64,000 nt of DNA from Eubacteriaceae bacterium (lineage in GTDB: Bacteria; Bacillota; Clostridia; Lachnospirales; Lachnospiraceae), in contig CAJTFB010000001.1 in assembly GCA_910575665.1 (NCBI GenBank), positions 98,402 to 162,401 of the forward strand. Reading direction: 5' to 3'. A model generated the notes under the pieces. The model searched no databases. It was not told where the DNA came from and worked only from the letters and a program-made list of their open reading frames with translations. The position numbers and the translations under genes are program-made. Every line of letters begins with the position of its first letter. Positions within the stretch are counted from its first letter, which is position 1. Shown here piece by piece: positions 30,401 to 38,964 of the stretch.

Positions 30401-33400
30401 CTCCGTCTTTTTGTGCCTGTTGTAAGGTTTTTAAAACTACAATTCCTGCGCCTTCGCCACCACTAGTTCCATCCGAAGAGGCATCAAATGTTCTTGCTTT
30501 ACCACTAGGAGAAGCAATTCCCATATGAAAAACATTCTGATTTATCATGTCTGTATAAACATTAATTCCGCCTGCTAAAGCTAGTTCGCTTTCACCTGTA
30601 AGAAGACTTAATGTGGCATGATGGATTGCTATAAGAGAAGAGGAACAAGCGGTATCAATCACTTCAGAAGGTCCTTTTAAATTCATAACATAAGAAATCC
30701 TTCCTGCAATAGCTGAACGCAAATTTCCTACAATAGCTGAAGACTCTATGTCCGATAGCGTATTCATATAATCTGAACTTCCAGCTCCTACAAAAACTCC
30801 CGTTCTCGTTCCATCTATTTCATCTTTTCCATACCCTGCATCTAAAACTGCATTCCATGCAACCTCTAAGAGAATTCTCTGTTGAGGTTCTATCATTTTT
30901 GCTTCATTTGGTGCAATCTGGAAAAAATCTGAATCAAATCCATCAATCCTATCTAAAAACGCTCCTTTCAGATCTGTACCTTTTTGTTTCTTACCATCTA
31001 CTAAATCACGTAGCCGCTCTTGGGATATTGGACGAATAGAATCAACATTTTCACAAAGATTCTTCCAAAACTCCTCTTTCCTTAATGCCATTGGAAATAC
31101 TACGTTTATACCAATAATTGCAATATCTCTGTTATTACTAAATTCTTCTCGCTTTTTTTCATCCAACATAGTGTTTATCTTACTTAAGGTCTTGCCACCA
31201 TTTCGTATAAACTCTGCCTGCATATGAATAGTATGATATGTAAAAATCTGGGCAACTGTGAATTCTTTCGAGAAATTTTTATTGAGTATTCCTGCTAGCC
31301 TTACTACAGAAAGAGAATTTCCTCCTACTTCAAAAAAACTGTCATTAATACCAATTTTCTTCTTTCCAAGGATACTTTGCCACAGTTTTGTTATCTGACA
31401 TTCCAGTTCCGTCTCTGGTGCAATATAATCATGCGTTGTATAAGATTTTAACTGATCAAGAGGAAATGCTCTACGGTCTAACTTATGATTTGCATTCATT
31501 GGTAACCGATCAAGTTCAACATAATAATCTGGAATCATATAGGATGGCAAACTGTTTTGCAAATACTTCTTTAATTCTTCCCGTCTATCATTACCTTTTT
31601 CACATTGATAAAGAGTGTAAAATGCAGCAAGCTGTTCGATTTGCTTCGCATTGCTATACTTAATCACTGCACATTCCTTAACGATGGGATGTGCCTCTAA
31701 TCGGGTTTCAATTTCACTAAGTTCAACACGCATTCCCCTGATTTTAACTTGATTATCTGCTCGACCAACAAAATCAAGATATCCACCTGGAAGCCATCTA
31801 ACCAAATCGCCCGTGCGGTACATTTTCGTATATTTAGACGAAAATGGATTTGGGACAAAGCACTTTTGTGTCATCTCCGGATCATTTATATAGCCTCTTG
31901 CAAGACCAGCTCCTGAGATGTAAAGTTCCCCGCTCGCTCCCAATGGAACAAGCCTTTTTTCTTCATCTAATACATAAACCAAATAATTAGCTAATGGTTT
32001 CCCTATCGGCACTTTTAAATAATTACTATTAGGGTTGGAAACATACAACGTTGTGTTAACGGAAGCCTCTGTTGGCCCATAGATATTCATAATACAAGTA
32101 CCAGGAAATTCTGCTCTAAGCCGTTTTTCGAGGTCACTATGGAAAACTTCTCCTGCCAGAATAATGTATTCAAGGCCTATCTGTCCATTTCTATGATTCT
32201 GGCTTTCATCTATAAGAGCTTCCATAAGTGACGGCACTGTATTCATTATATTGATTCCATTCTCTACAACAAAATTCCAGAATAAATCTGGCTGGGTTTT
32301 CTTTTCATTTGGTATTAAATTCAATTCTGCACCAGTTGCCAGCGGAAGAAAAATCTGTTGAATGGAAGGGTCAAATGTAAATGGAGCGAGAAGAACATGT
32401 TTTAGTCTGTTATGAAATCCGTAATTATGTATCAATCCCTCCATCTGATTTACAATATTTCGGTGCTCTATCATAACTCCTTTGGGAGTTCCCGTCGATC
32501 CAGAAGTATAAATTATATATGCCAGACTATCCTCTAAAACTTTCGAAAGATTTTTATCTGATTCTAGTTTGTAATCTAATTCTTCCAGAGCAATCTTTTT
32601 CACATTGTGCAAAGGAACAGGACGCTGACAAACCGAAATAACCAGTTTTATATTGCTATCTTCCAGTATTTTCTCAATTCGTTCTTTGGGATTAGAAGCA
32701 TTGATTGGACAATAGACCGCACCAGTCTTCATAATAGCCAAAATTGATATAATAGCTGGAATTGTTGCTTCCTCCACTAAAAGACCTATGATATCCCCTG
32801 GCTGAATGCCCTTTTTCTTAATACTATATGCAAGTTGATTAGCTTTTCCGTTAAGCTGTGCATAGGTTATATTTCCCTCACTGTCTTTGACTGCAATTTT
32901 GTCAGGAATTCTAACTGCCCATAACTCAACATATTCGTGCATTGTTTTAACACCATTCCATACCTGTTGGTTAGAATTGAAATCCTGTATCAATAACTTG
33001 CACTGCTCACCATTTAAATAATCCATTTTATCTATAGCCATATTAATATGACAATTTTCTACCAGATTAGTCAAAACATAACGATAGCTAATCAAAAGAT
33101 TTTTTAATATTTCAGGCAAATACTCGTTTCGATTAAAACAAACATAAAGTTCACAATTTTCCTTTTTTGTAAGTATCGCAAACAGACAAGCACACTTGTC
33201 TGGCCTCACTATATCCTTTTCTTCTTCACTGATCTGAAACACTACCTGCCAGAACTTATCTGGAGAAGTTTCTTGAAAGATCTCGTACTCATCAACCAGG
33301 TTGCAAAAATTAACATAAGAATGTTCCCATATATTTTTAAGTTCTCGTTTAGTAAGTTCAAATAATGCTCTCCAAGTAATATCATTTGAAAAATCAAAAA

Positions 33401-33722
33401 TAGCTGGAAAATATTCTGACTGATCACTCATATCTCCACAGCATGCAATATGGAATTTCCCTTCACTTCCCCGATATTTCTTAATGACAGCCAGAAATAT
33501 AGCGAATAAAACAGTATATTGTGAAAAGCCTTCCTGATAAATCTGATTTTTTTCTTTATCAATAATTTCCTGAGCAAATGGTATTCGTATGACTTCGTAT
33601 TTTTCCTCTTCAACTAGTTCATTCCCTATAAGTGCTGGAAGAATGCTTTCACCGTCAAAACCATAAAGCTTTTTTATCCAATATTCTTCGCTAATAACTC
33701 TCTTGTAATTCTCATTCTTCAT
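27429..33722 (-). CDS. Hybrid NRPS-PKS [half C]-A-T-KS-KR-ACP
   Basis: 2097 aa. Residues 1-260 look like only the C-terminal lobe of a condensation domain, with no HHxxxDG. Next come adenylation (~265-750, YTSGSTGTPKG, code by eye DPQNIAIVNK, which I do not recognise), thiolation (~765-845, EVGGNSLSVV), ketosynthase (~865-1290; DTACSSS, EAHGTGTK, KTNIGH), a structural and a catalytic ketoreductase (~1465-1900; GGAGGLG, LYSSLAS, CDYTAAN) and an ACP (~1960-2050, DIGGDSILIL). No AT is present. It would activate one amino acid and extend it with a reduced two-carbon unit. GAGGAGAG precedes the ATG at 33722. A stretch in the first ~500 nt of the gene also opens other frames, but the long frame is clearly real. 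Confidence 0.92.
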   Translation of the reverse strand: MKNENYKRVISEEYWIKKLYGFDGESILPALIGNELVEEEKYEVIRIPFAQEIIDKEKNQIYQEGFSQYTVLFAIFLAVIKKYRGSEGKFHIACCGDMSDQSEYFPAIFDFSNDITWRALFELTKRELKNIWEHSYVNFCNLVDEYEIFQETSPDKFWQVVFQISEEEKDIVRPDKCACLFAILTKKENCELYVCFNRNEYLPEILKNLLISYRYVLTNLVENCHINMAIDKMDYLNGEQCKLLIQDFNSNQQVWNGVKTMHEYVELWAVRIPDKIAVKDSEGNITYAQLNGKANQLAYSIKKKGIQPGDIIGLLVEEATIPAIISILAIMKTGAVYCPINASNPKERIEKILEDSNIKLVISVCQRPVPLHNVKKIALEELDYKLESDKNLSKVLEDSLAYIIYTSGSTGTPKGVMIEHRNIVNQMEGLIHNYGFHNRLKHVLLAPFTFDPSIQQIFLPLATGAELNLIPNEKKTQPDLFWNFVVENGINIMNTVPSLMEALIDESQNHRNGQIGLEYIILAGEVFHSDLEKRLRAEFPGTCIMNIYGPTEASVNTTLYVSNPNSNYLKVPIGKPLANYLVYVLDEEKRLVPLGASGELYISGAGLARGYINDPEMTQKCFVPNPFSSKYTKMYRTGDLVRWLPGGYLDFVGRADNQVKIRGMRVELSEIETRLEAHPIVKECAVIKYSNAKQIEQLAAFYTLYQCEKGNDRREELKKYLQNSLPSYMIPDYYVELDRLPMNANHKLDRRAFPLDQLKSYTTHDYIAPETELECQITKLWQSILGKKKIGINDSFFEVGGNSLSVVRLAGILNKNFSKEFTVAQIFTYHTIHMQAEFIRNGGKTLSKINTMLDEKKREEFSNNRDIAIIGINVVFPMALRKEEFWKNLCENVDSIRPISQERLRDLVDGKKQKGTDLKGAFLDRIDGFDSDFFQIAPNEAKMIEPQQRILLEVAWNAVLDAGYGKDEIDGTRTGVFVGAGSSDYMNTLSDIESSAIVGNLRSAIAGRISYVMNLKGPSEVIDTACSSSLIAIHHATLSLLTGESELALAGGINVYTDMINQNVFHMGIASPSGKARTFDASSDGTSGGEGAGIVVLKTLQQAQKDGDHIYAVIKGSAVGNDGRTNGITAPSAQSQSRVIEQAWKSSGVDPESISYIEAHGTGTKLGDAIELEGITEAFRLYTDKKQFCGIGSVKTNIGHLDAAAGIAGFVKTALALYYKRLPKSLNFRRPNPEICMEKSPVYLIRELTEWKPVHGIRRAGISGFGLSGTNCHIILEEYIEEEMHEEKTRELFTLSAKTEQALKEYILQFISFVHSTEVPLQNICYTVNKSRSQDPYRIAIYTDSKEQLAEKLKICLLNDTRMLTDTLESDGIYTGREVQDKNVVSIETIGEQDLALAYCNGALINWNQLYRNRKVRRVSLPLYPFQNKRFWGSKQKDVHTLIEQEKGISAHVKNDLLYDIGWVRKEMDMKVRENINTVILFQESSFYSEQLIAELKKLEICVIRVFMGEVFKKLAVDVYVINAGNSEDYERLLDALEEDGICCEHILHTWTLTHKPYEVEYQNVSTYLKQGVYSIFFLIKALEQKSQTLLTLGIVTNYAQVVGEEDKISPDKSALMGMLKVISQEYPKCRCFGVEIPSEAFEEHNVNYVLDELFYNQRDVVVVYREKRYIQEMKRFSKETYERQDISIQERGVYVIIGGAGGLGIELCKYLGIQWNVTLIIINRYNLEPKENWLTYLEKNNGEDSYIRAIRSFIEIESSGSSVYYYSGDITDYNSMQKIFTEIQENFTTINGVFHCAAAKGSISQRLNEQSEERFTQVLSPKIQGSLVLDSILESLPLDFLVLYSSLASFWGGASGCDYTAANCFMDAYSIQRNARGRKTLAVNWYAWKGLTGPDCIGYMEPSEAIACLVDILPLKMNQIIIGEFDKKILKEWKPLLKIQLSNDLFTDSKKEDTLPSSEKLTLFEVKLKGNEAGNYSWLEKKIANIWGLVLGYEEINIYDNFFDIGGDSILILKLLKLVKEQIDNEIEVADLFSYCTIADLADFIEDRNRQEEENEKPLPEEINDEDKGLMELLRKVKGQEITVEDAVKGYEDSNG

Positions 33723-33737
33723 GAACCAGCTCTCCTC

Positions 33738-34874
33738 TTATATGATCCCATCCAACACATTTAACCGTTTTGGAAACGGTATTGCCTCACTCTCATATTC
33801 TTTTTTCCATTCCGCTTTACATTCACAGTCCAGATTATCAAGTACAGTGACATCCAACGTTTCATTATACTTTTTAATCGCAGCAAGAACCTGGTCGCTA
33901 CATTTTTCACAATTATAAGGAACCTTAACTGGAGATGGATAAAATTGAAACATACCAACTATGACTTTTCCTAAATGTGCTGTTCTCTTTACAACCTCCA
34001 CAATTGACCAAAGCCATGATGTTTTATATGCGTTTCGATCACTTAAATATTTTACCAATGTATAATCCTGAATTGTGCAAGTCTCCAAAGAAACTGTCTC
34101 ACATCCAAGAGAAAAAGCATATTCGATTGTTCTGACTGCCTCATGAACTGACTCTTTTTCCGTTAAAAATGGTGGTTTTAATAATACATAAGTCCTTAAA
34201 TGCAGGTTCTTCACAATTATTTTAGCTGCCTTTTCGTATCTAGCTCTTGTGAAACCTTTATTAATGCAAATAAAACGCAGATCATCATCCATCATCTCAA
34301 GTCCTATTGCAATTTCAACCCTTTTATCAGGTAAATATTTTTTTACCATTTGAATTCTTTCTTCTGTAACAAATTCAGGTCTTGTTTCTAATACAACAAC
34401 CTTTATATAGGGATTTTTTTGAACCATTTTCAGAATCCCACTTTGAGCTTCTTTTTGAATTTCATTTTCATTCAAAAAGGAACCATTATTAAACAAATTC
34501 AAAATAGGATATTTCTCGAAATCAAATTTCTTAAACTCATTTTCAAATTGAGACATATAATCTTCTATGGTTATCTTTTTTTCATGAATGGCCTGTTTTG
34601 CAAGATGACCACACATCGTACAGCCATTTCCATTTTTTAATGCCCACTCGCATCCATTTGATTGCAAATATATAACCACTCTTTTGTAGTTCTGATGGTC
34701 AAAACATTCTTCTCGTATCTCTATTTCTTTTGCAATTTGATTCAGCTTATAATTTTCTTTTGGAATTGTATTGTGAATCTTTTCCATAATACCAGATATT
34801 TTTTCATAGAATTCTGCCACTTCATTTGAATCTTCAAAGGTATATATTCTCTTCTTTTCATTTAAGTAATTCAA
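33738..34874 (-). CDS. Radical SAM enzyme resembling archaeosine-type RaSEA
   Basis: 378 aa. The cluster motif is atypical: SNGCEW...GNGCTMCGH, i.e. C-x9-C-x2-C instead of Cx3Cx2C, as in the TIGR01210/RaSEA group. The body has the radical SAM barrel pattern (NLFNNGSFLNENE, VLETRPEFV, AIGLEMMDD, RTYVLLKPPFL). A second Cys set near the C-terminus (CEKC...CEC) could bind Zn or another cluster. RaSEA rearranges a lysine adduct of a tRNA base; a stand-alone copy inside an NRPS/PKS operon more likely modifies the product or a precursor (inference). The start is TTG at 34874, 9 nt after AGGGGG; no ATG is close by. It is 15 nt from the next megasynthase start. Confidence 0.8.
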   Translation of the reverse strand: MNYLNEKKRIYTFEDSNEVAEFYEKISGIMEKIHNTIPKENYKLNQIAKEIEIREECFDHQNYKRVVIYLQSNGCEWALKNGNGCTMCGHLAKQAIHEKKITIEDYMSQFENEFKKFDFEKYPILNLFNNGSFLNENEIQKEAQSGILKMVQKNPYIKVVVLETRPEFVTEERIQMVKKYLPDKRVEIAIGLEMMDDDLRFICINKGFTRARYEKAAKIIVKNLHLRTYVLLKPPFLTEKESVHEAVRTIEYAFSLGCETVSLETCTIQDYTLVKYLSDRNAYKTSWLWSIVEVVKRTAHLGKVIVGMFQFYPSPVKVPYNCEKCSDQVLAAIKKYNETLDVTVLDNLDCECKAEWKKEYESEAIPFPKRLNVLDGII

Positions 34875-34886
34875 TTTCGTTTCCCC

Positions 34887-36224
34887 CTATAGCAAAAAAT
34901 CATCTAGTTCTTTCAACTCGCGACTCGAATTATATAGCACCCACTCAAGACATTGAATAAACATTTCTACTAGCCGCTCTATAAAAACTCCCTTTAACTT
35001 TGCAGGATTATAAATAAAATTTACAGTTTTCTTATGAAAATAGTTTACCGCGACTAAAATATCGTAACCTGTATGGCTATACCCTTCAATACTGTCAATT
35101 TCTAATGCTGCTCCTTTGATCATTTCTACCGGATAATTTTCCACAACAATTAACGTATTAAATAAAGCTTTATCAGCAGGTACCCCAGCATAAGACTGAA
35201 TCTCTGTTAAAGGCGTAGAATCATAGGACTGCATAGTATTAAAATCATGCTGTGCGTTCTTAAGTATTTTAATTACCTGGTCTGTCATTTCTATTTTTAA
35301 TCGAAATGGTAGGGTATTCATAAGGACGCCTACAACTTTCTGTATTGCTTCTTCTTTTCCTGCTCTCCCAGATACTGTTACACCAAATACGACATCATCT
35401 ACATCTGCATACAGATTTAGTATAATTCCCCATATGGATGCAAATAGACATCCTGATGTCATTCCATTTTCTTTCACAAACAGCTGTATTTCCTCCTGCT
35501 GGCTTTCTGAAAACTCATAACTTCTGCATTCACATTCACTCTGTTCAGAAGTTTTCGGTTTTTTTCTTAGATGAAATGCATGAAAATCTTCTGTAATGGG
35601 ACAATCTAACAGATATCTTTGCCAGTAGTCTTTTTCCTCTTTACTATCTTTTGCTTTTAGCCATTTTAAATAAACTGACATATTCTCATAAGAATCTATA
35701 TAACAAATATCATGATTTCTAAAATTTGTGTAGATTTTTAAAAACTGACATAATATTAAACTATTACTCCACCCATCCAATATTATATGATGATTATTGT
35801 TTGTAATAGCAAATGTATCTTCAGACAAAAGATACAGCGTTATCTGAAATAAAGGTCCCGTCTCCAGATCAAATCCTTTGACTTTTGTCTCTCTATTCTT
35901 CTGACTAATAAATTGTCGCTGCCATTCCTCCTGTTCTCCAGTTAAATCATAAATGACATATGGTAACTGAATTTTTTTAAGAATAACTTGCACAGGCTTG
36001 CTTAATTTTTCCCATTTAAAGATAGTTCTAAGTGCTGCATTTTTTTGTATCACCAACTGCCATGACTTGATAAAATCAAGTATCTCTATTTTACCATGCA
36101 AGAAATATGTAATCTGCTCATAATACAATCCCGCGTGCGGTTTCTTTAAATACTGATAAAGCATTCCTTCCTGCGTAGAAGACATGGATAAAATATTTTC
36201 AACTAATTCTTTTCTTAATTTCAT
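34887..36224 (-). CDS. Stand-alone NRPS condensation domain
   Basis: 445 aa, one full condensation domain: N-terminal MSSTQEGMLY, active-site NNHHIILDGWS (HHxxxDG intact), and later VTVSGR and GVLMNTLPFR, the latch and bridge motifs. Free C domains can join a carrier-bound acyl chain to a soluble amine (as VibH does) or complete a split module. No type I thioesterase is present, so release onto a free amine is an attractive role, but serving the A-T protein or an N-acylation step is also possible. Its ATG overlaps the UvrA-like gene's stop by 4 bp (36221-36224), so the two are translationally coupled; the RBS is GGGAG. Confidence 0.9.
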   Translation of the reverse strand: MKLRKELVENILSMSSTQEGMLYQYLKKPHAGLYYEQITYFLHGKIEILDFIKSWQLVIQKNAALRTIFKWEKLSKPVQVILKKIQLPYVIYDLTGEQEEWQRQFISQKNRETKVKGFDLETGPLFQITLYLLSEDTFAITNNNHHIILDGWSNSLILCQFLKIYTNFRNHDICYIDSYENMSVYLKWLKAKDSKEEKDYWQRYLLDCPITEDFHAFHLRKKPKTSEQSECECRSYEFSESQQEEIQLFVKENGMTSGCLFASIWGIILNLYADVDDVVFGVTVSGRAGKEEAIQKVVGVLMNTLPFRLKIEMTDQVIKILKNAQHDFNTMQSYDSTPLTEIQSYAGVPADKALFNTLIVVENYPVEMIKGAALEIDSIEGYSHTGYDILVAVNYFHKKTVNFIYNPAKLKGVFIERLVEMFIQCLEWVLYNSSRELKELDDFLL

Positions 36225-38947
36225 ATTTTACTCCCGCTAAAATATTTTCTTAAGTATTGTCCGGTATAGGATTCCTGAACTTTTGCAACCTCTTTTGGAG
36301 AACCTTTTGCAATCACTTTTCCCCCAAACTCTCCACCCTCTGGACCAAAATCCACAATATAATCTAATGTTTTTATCAATTCCAGATTATGTTCGATTAC
36401 TAAGACTGTATTTCCGGAATCGACCAGTTCCTGCAAAATCTCCAACATTTTTTTCACATCTTCTATATGAAGACCAGTTGTAGGCTCATCTAATATATAA
36501 AGTATATCCGTCTTATTTTCTGTTTTACTGTCTCCTAATTCCTTGGCAAGCTTTATCCTCTGTGCCTCGCCACCGGAAAGAGTATTCGAAGGCTGCCCTA
36601 ACGTTAGATAACCAAGTCCCATTCTCTTTAATAGTTCTAATTTTTTGACAATTTTCTTTTCTTCCTGAAAGAATTCAATCGCCTGGTCAACATCCATTTG
36701 CAGAACTTCATAAATATTTTTGCCCTTATAGGTAATATCTAAAATTTCATCTTTATATCCCATGCCGTGGCAGATTTCGCACTCCGTCTCAATACTTGGC
36801 ATAAACTGCATCTCTGTAATTATCTTGCCCATTCCTTTACATGCCAAACACTGTCCCTCTGTATTATTAAAACTAAAATATTTCTCCTTAAAATTTGCTG
36901 CTTTTGCCTCTTCTGTCTTTGCAAATACCTTTCTAATATCCGTAAATACTTCAAGATAAGTAATGGGATTTGACCTTACATTCTGTCCGATTGGCTTCTG
37001 ATCAATGTAGATTACATCTGTAATTGCATCTGCTCCGTAGATGCTGGTACTAACCTGTTGTCCCAAGTTATTTTTATGTTTCATCTGATACAGTTTCTGA
37101 TACAAAATATCATTCACAAATGTACTTTTACCAGAGCCAGATACTCCGGTAATCCCAATAAAACATTTTAACGGCAGCTTTACATTCACATGATGTAAGT
37201 TATTTCGGGTGGCATCTACTATTTCTAAAAAACCACGTGCACCTCGAAATTGTCTCGTCCTATCCTCCGCAAAATCGTCTTCTAAATATTTAGCTATAAT
37301 GGAATCCTCGTTTTTCATTATGTCACTTACCATTCCCGAAGCAATAATAGAACCTCCATTCGTACCTGCACCCGGACCAACTTCTACAATATAATCTGCA
37401 CCTTTGATAATATCTAAATCATGTTCTATTACAAGAATTGTATTCCCCTTATCCCGAAGAAGCTTTAAAACATGAAGGAGCTTGTCGCTATCCCTGCTGT
37501 GAAGTCCAATACTAGGTTCATCAAATACATATATCATATCCTCTAAACCAGAATATAGCTGACGAACTAGCTTTACACGTTGAAGCTCACCACCAGATAA
37601 AGTTGCCGTTACCCGATCCATACTTAAATACCCTAATCCCATTTCTAAAAGCAGATTTAGTACTTTCTTCATTTGTTGAAGAATCTGTAATGCAACCTGG
37701 TAATCTACAGAACGGCTACAATCTTCTCGTTTGTATCCTAACAGAAACTTATTAAGTTCAAGCAACGACATGCCTATAATTTCGTTGATGTTCTTTCCTT
37801 TAATATGATAGAGCATACGACTTGGCTTCAGTTTATTTCCACCACAGACAGGGCACATTCTCTCAACAATCAAATTTTTATCTTCTCCACCCACCATAGA
37901 AATATCTTCTTTTGAAAGTGCTCTCTTTTCTACTATTTTTACTAGACCGGGAAATCTCTCTTTAATCGGAGGTCCACCTACGGAGGGATTCTCCACAATA
38001 ATTTTCTCATCCCCTGTGCCATACAATATCACCTTTAATGCGTCCTCTTTCAATTCCCCTACAGGAGTCGAGAGACTGAAATCATATGTTCTGGCAAGAG
38101 CTTCATATATCTTTCGGTTCTTATGAAATTTTTCCTTATCACACCTCCAACCTATAAGGATAACAGCACCATCATTTATACTTTTTGACTTATCAGGAAT
38201 AATTCGATTTGGATCTACTTCATAACATACTCCTAATCCACTACATTTGGGACAAATCCCCATTGTATCATGAAAGGAAAATGCAATTGCTGGTATTTCC
38301 TTTATTATCGTACCGCATTTTGGACAGCCAAATGAAGATATATCAACACTTGAATCCATCACTTCAATTTTGGCAATTCCATCGCCGCAGTCAAATGCCT
38401 CACCAATCCCTGCATATATTTTTTGAATATTTTCTCGTTCCACAGATAATTCTTTTATAAAAGTATACTCTAGCAAATCTAATCCTGCTGCGTACAACTT
38501 TATGGTTTTGCCATTCAAGCATTTCATAATTTCACTTACTATCTGGTTTCTATTCAAAACAGGAATAGCCTGTCCACAATTTGGGCAGATGCCGTAACTT
38601 CCCCTTGAATACAAAAGCCGGACATAATTATATAGGTTCGTTGCTGTTCCAACAGTCGATCTGATATTACGCCCCATCTGTTTCTGATTAATTGCTACTG
38701 TTGCGGACAACCCTTCTATTTTTTCTATATCAGGTTCTTTCACCTTTCCAAGTTGCATACGTTGAAATGCAGAAAAACAATCCAGAAGACGCCTTTTTCC
38801 TTCTGCATAAATTACTTCATATACGAGAGATGATTTTCCGGAACCACTAAGTCCAGTAAATACGACCAGGTTATTTTTAGGAATTGATATATTCACGTTT
38901 TTTAAATTGTTCTGTTTTGCACCCTTAATCTCGATAGGTTTATACAT
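36221..38947 (-). CDS. UvrA-like ATPase, candidate self-resistance protein
   Basis: 908 aa with the full UvrA layout: two Walker A motifs (GLSGSGKSS, GVSGSGKST), two ABC signatures (LSGGELQR, LSGGEAQR), two Walker B/D-loop motifs (FDEPSIGLH, LDEPTTGLH) and paired CxxC zinc modules (CPNCG, CPKCG, CPVCGG, CLACKG). The stretch between the first CPNCG and CPKCG is only ~85 residues, about 30 shorter than in E. coli UvrA, so the UvrB-binding domain looks reduced, as in class II UvrA paralogues linked to drug resistance (DrrC-type). No uvrB or uvrC is nearby. Placement within the operon suggests the bacterium protects its DNA from its own product. AAGGATG precedes the ATG at 38947. Confidence 0.92.
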   Translation of the reverse strand: MYKPIEIKGAKQNNLKNVNISIPKNNLVVFTGLSGSGKSSLVYEVIYAEGKRRLLDCFSAFQRMQLGKVKEPDIEKIEGLSATVAINQKQMGRNIRSTVGTATNLYNYVRLLYSRGSYGICPNCGQAIPVLNRNQIVSEIMKCLNGKTIKLYAAGLDLLEYTFIKELSVERENIQKIYAGIGEAFDCGDGIAKIEVMDSSVDISSFGCPKCGTIIKEIPAIAFSFHDTMGICPKCSGLGVCYEVDPNRIIPDKSKSINDGAVILIGWRCDKEKFHKNRKIYEALARTYDFSLSTPVGELKEDALKVILYGTGDEKIIVENPSVGGPPIKERFPGLVKIVEKRALSKEDISMVGGEDKNLIVERMCPVCGGNKLKPSRMLYHIKGKNINEIIGMSLLELNKFLLGYKREDCSRSVDYQVALQILQQMKKVLNLLLEMGLGYLSMDRVTATLSGGELQRVKLVRQLYSGLEDMIYVFDEPSIGLHSRDSDKLLHVLKLLRDKGNTILVIEHDLDIIKGADYIVEVGPGAGTNGGSIIASGMVSDIMKNEDSIIAKYLEDDFAEDRTRQFRGARGFLEIVDATRNNLHHVNVKLPLKCFIGITGVSGSGKSTFVNDILYQKLYQMKHKNNLGQQVSTSIYGADAITDVIYIDQKPIGQNVRSNPITYLEVFTDIRKVFAKTEEAKAANFKEKYFSFNNTEGQCLACKGMGKIITEMQFMPSIETECEICHGMGYKDEILDITYKGKNIYEVLQMDVDQAIEFFQEEKKIVKKLELLKRMGLGYLTLGQPSNTLSGGEAQRIKLAKELGDSKTENKTDILYILDEPTTGLHIEDVKKMLEILQELVDSGNTVLVIEHNLELIKTLDYIVDFGPEGGEFGGKVIAKGSPKEVAKVQESYTGQYLRKYFSGSKI

Positions 38948-38964
38948 TATATCACATCCTTATA

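Noticed and set aside
27429..33722. Small minus- and plus-strand frames inside the megasynthase genes (for example 28028-28240 and 33242-33613)
   Set aside because: They lie inside long frames with clear domain motifs and have no good ribosome binding site or known motif.
36221..38947. Housekeeping excinuclease subunit uvrA
   Set aside because: No uvrB or uvrC is near, the UvrB-binding region looks short, and the gene overlaps a condensation-domain gene inside the operon.
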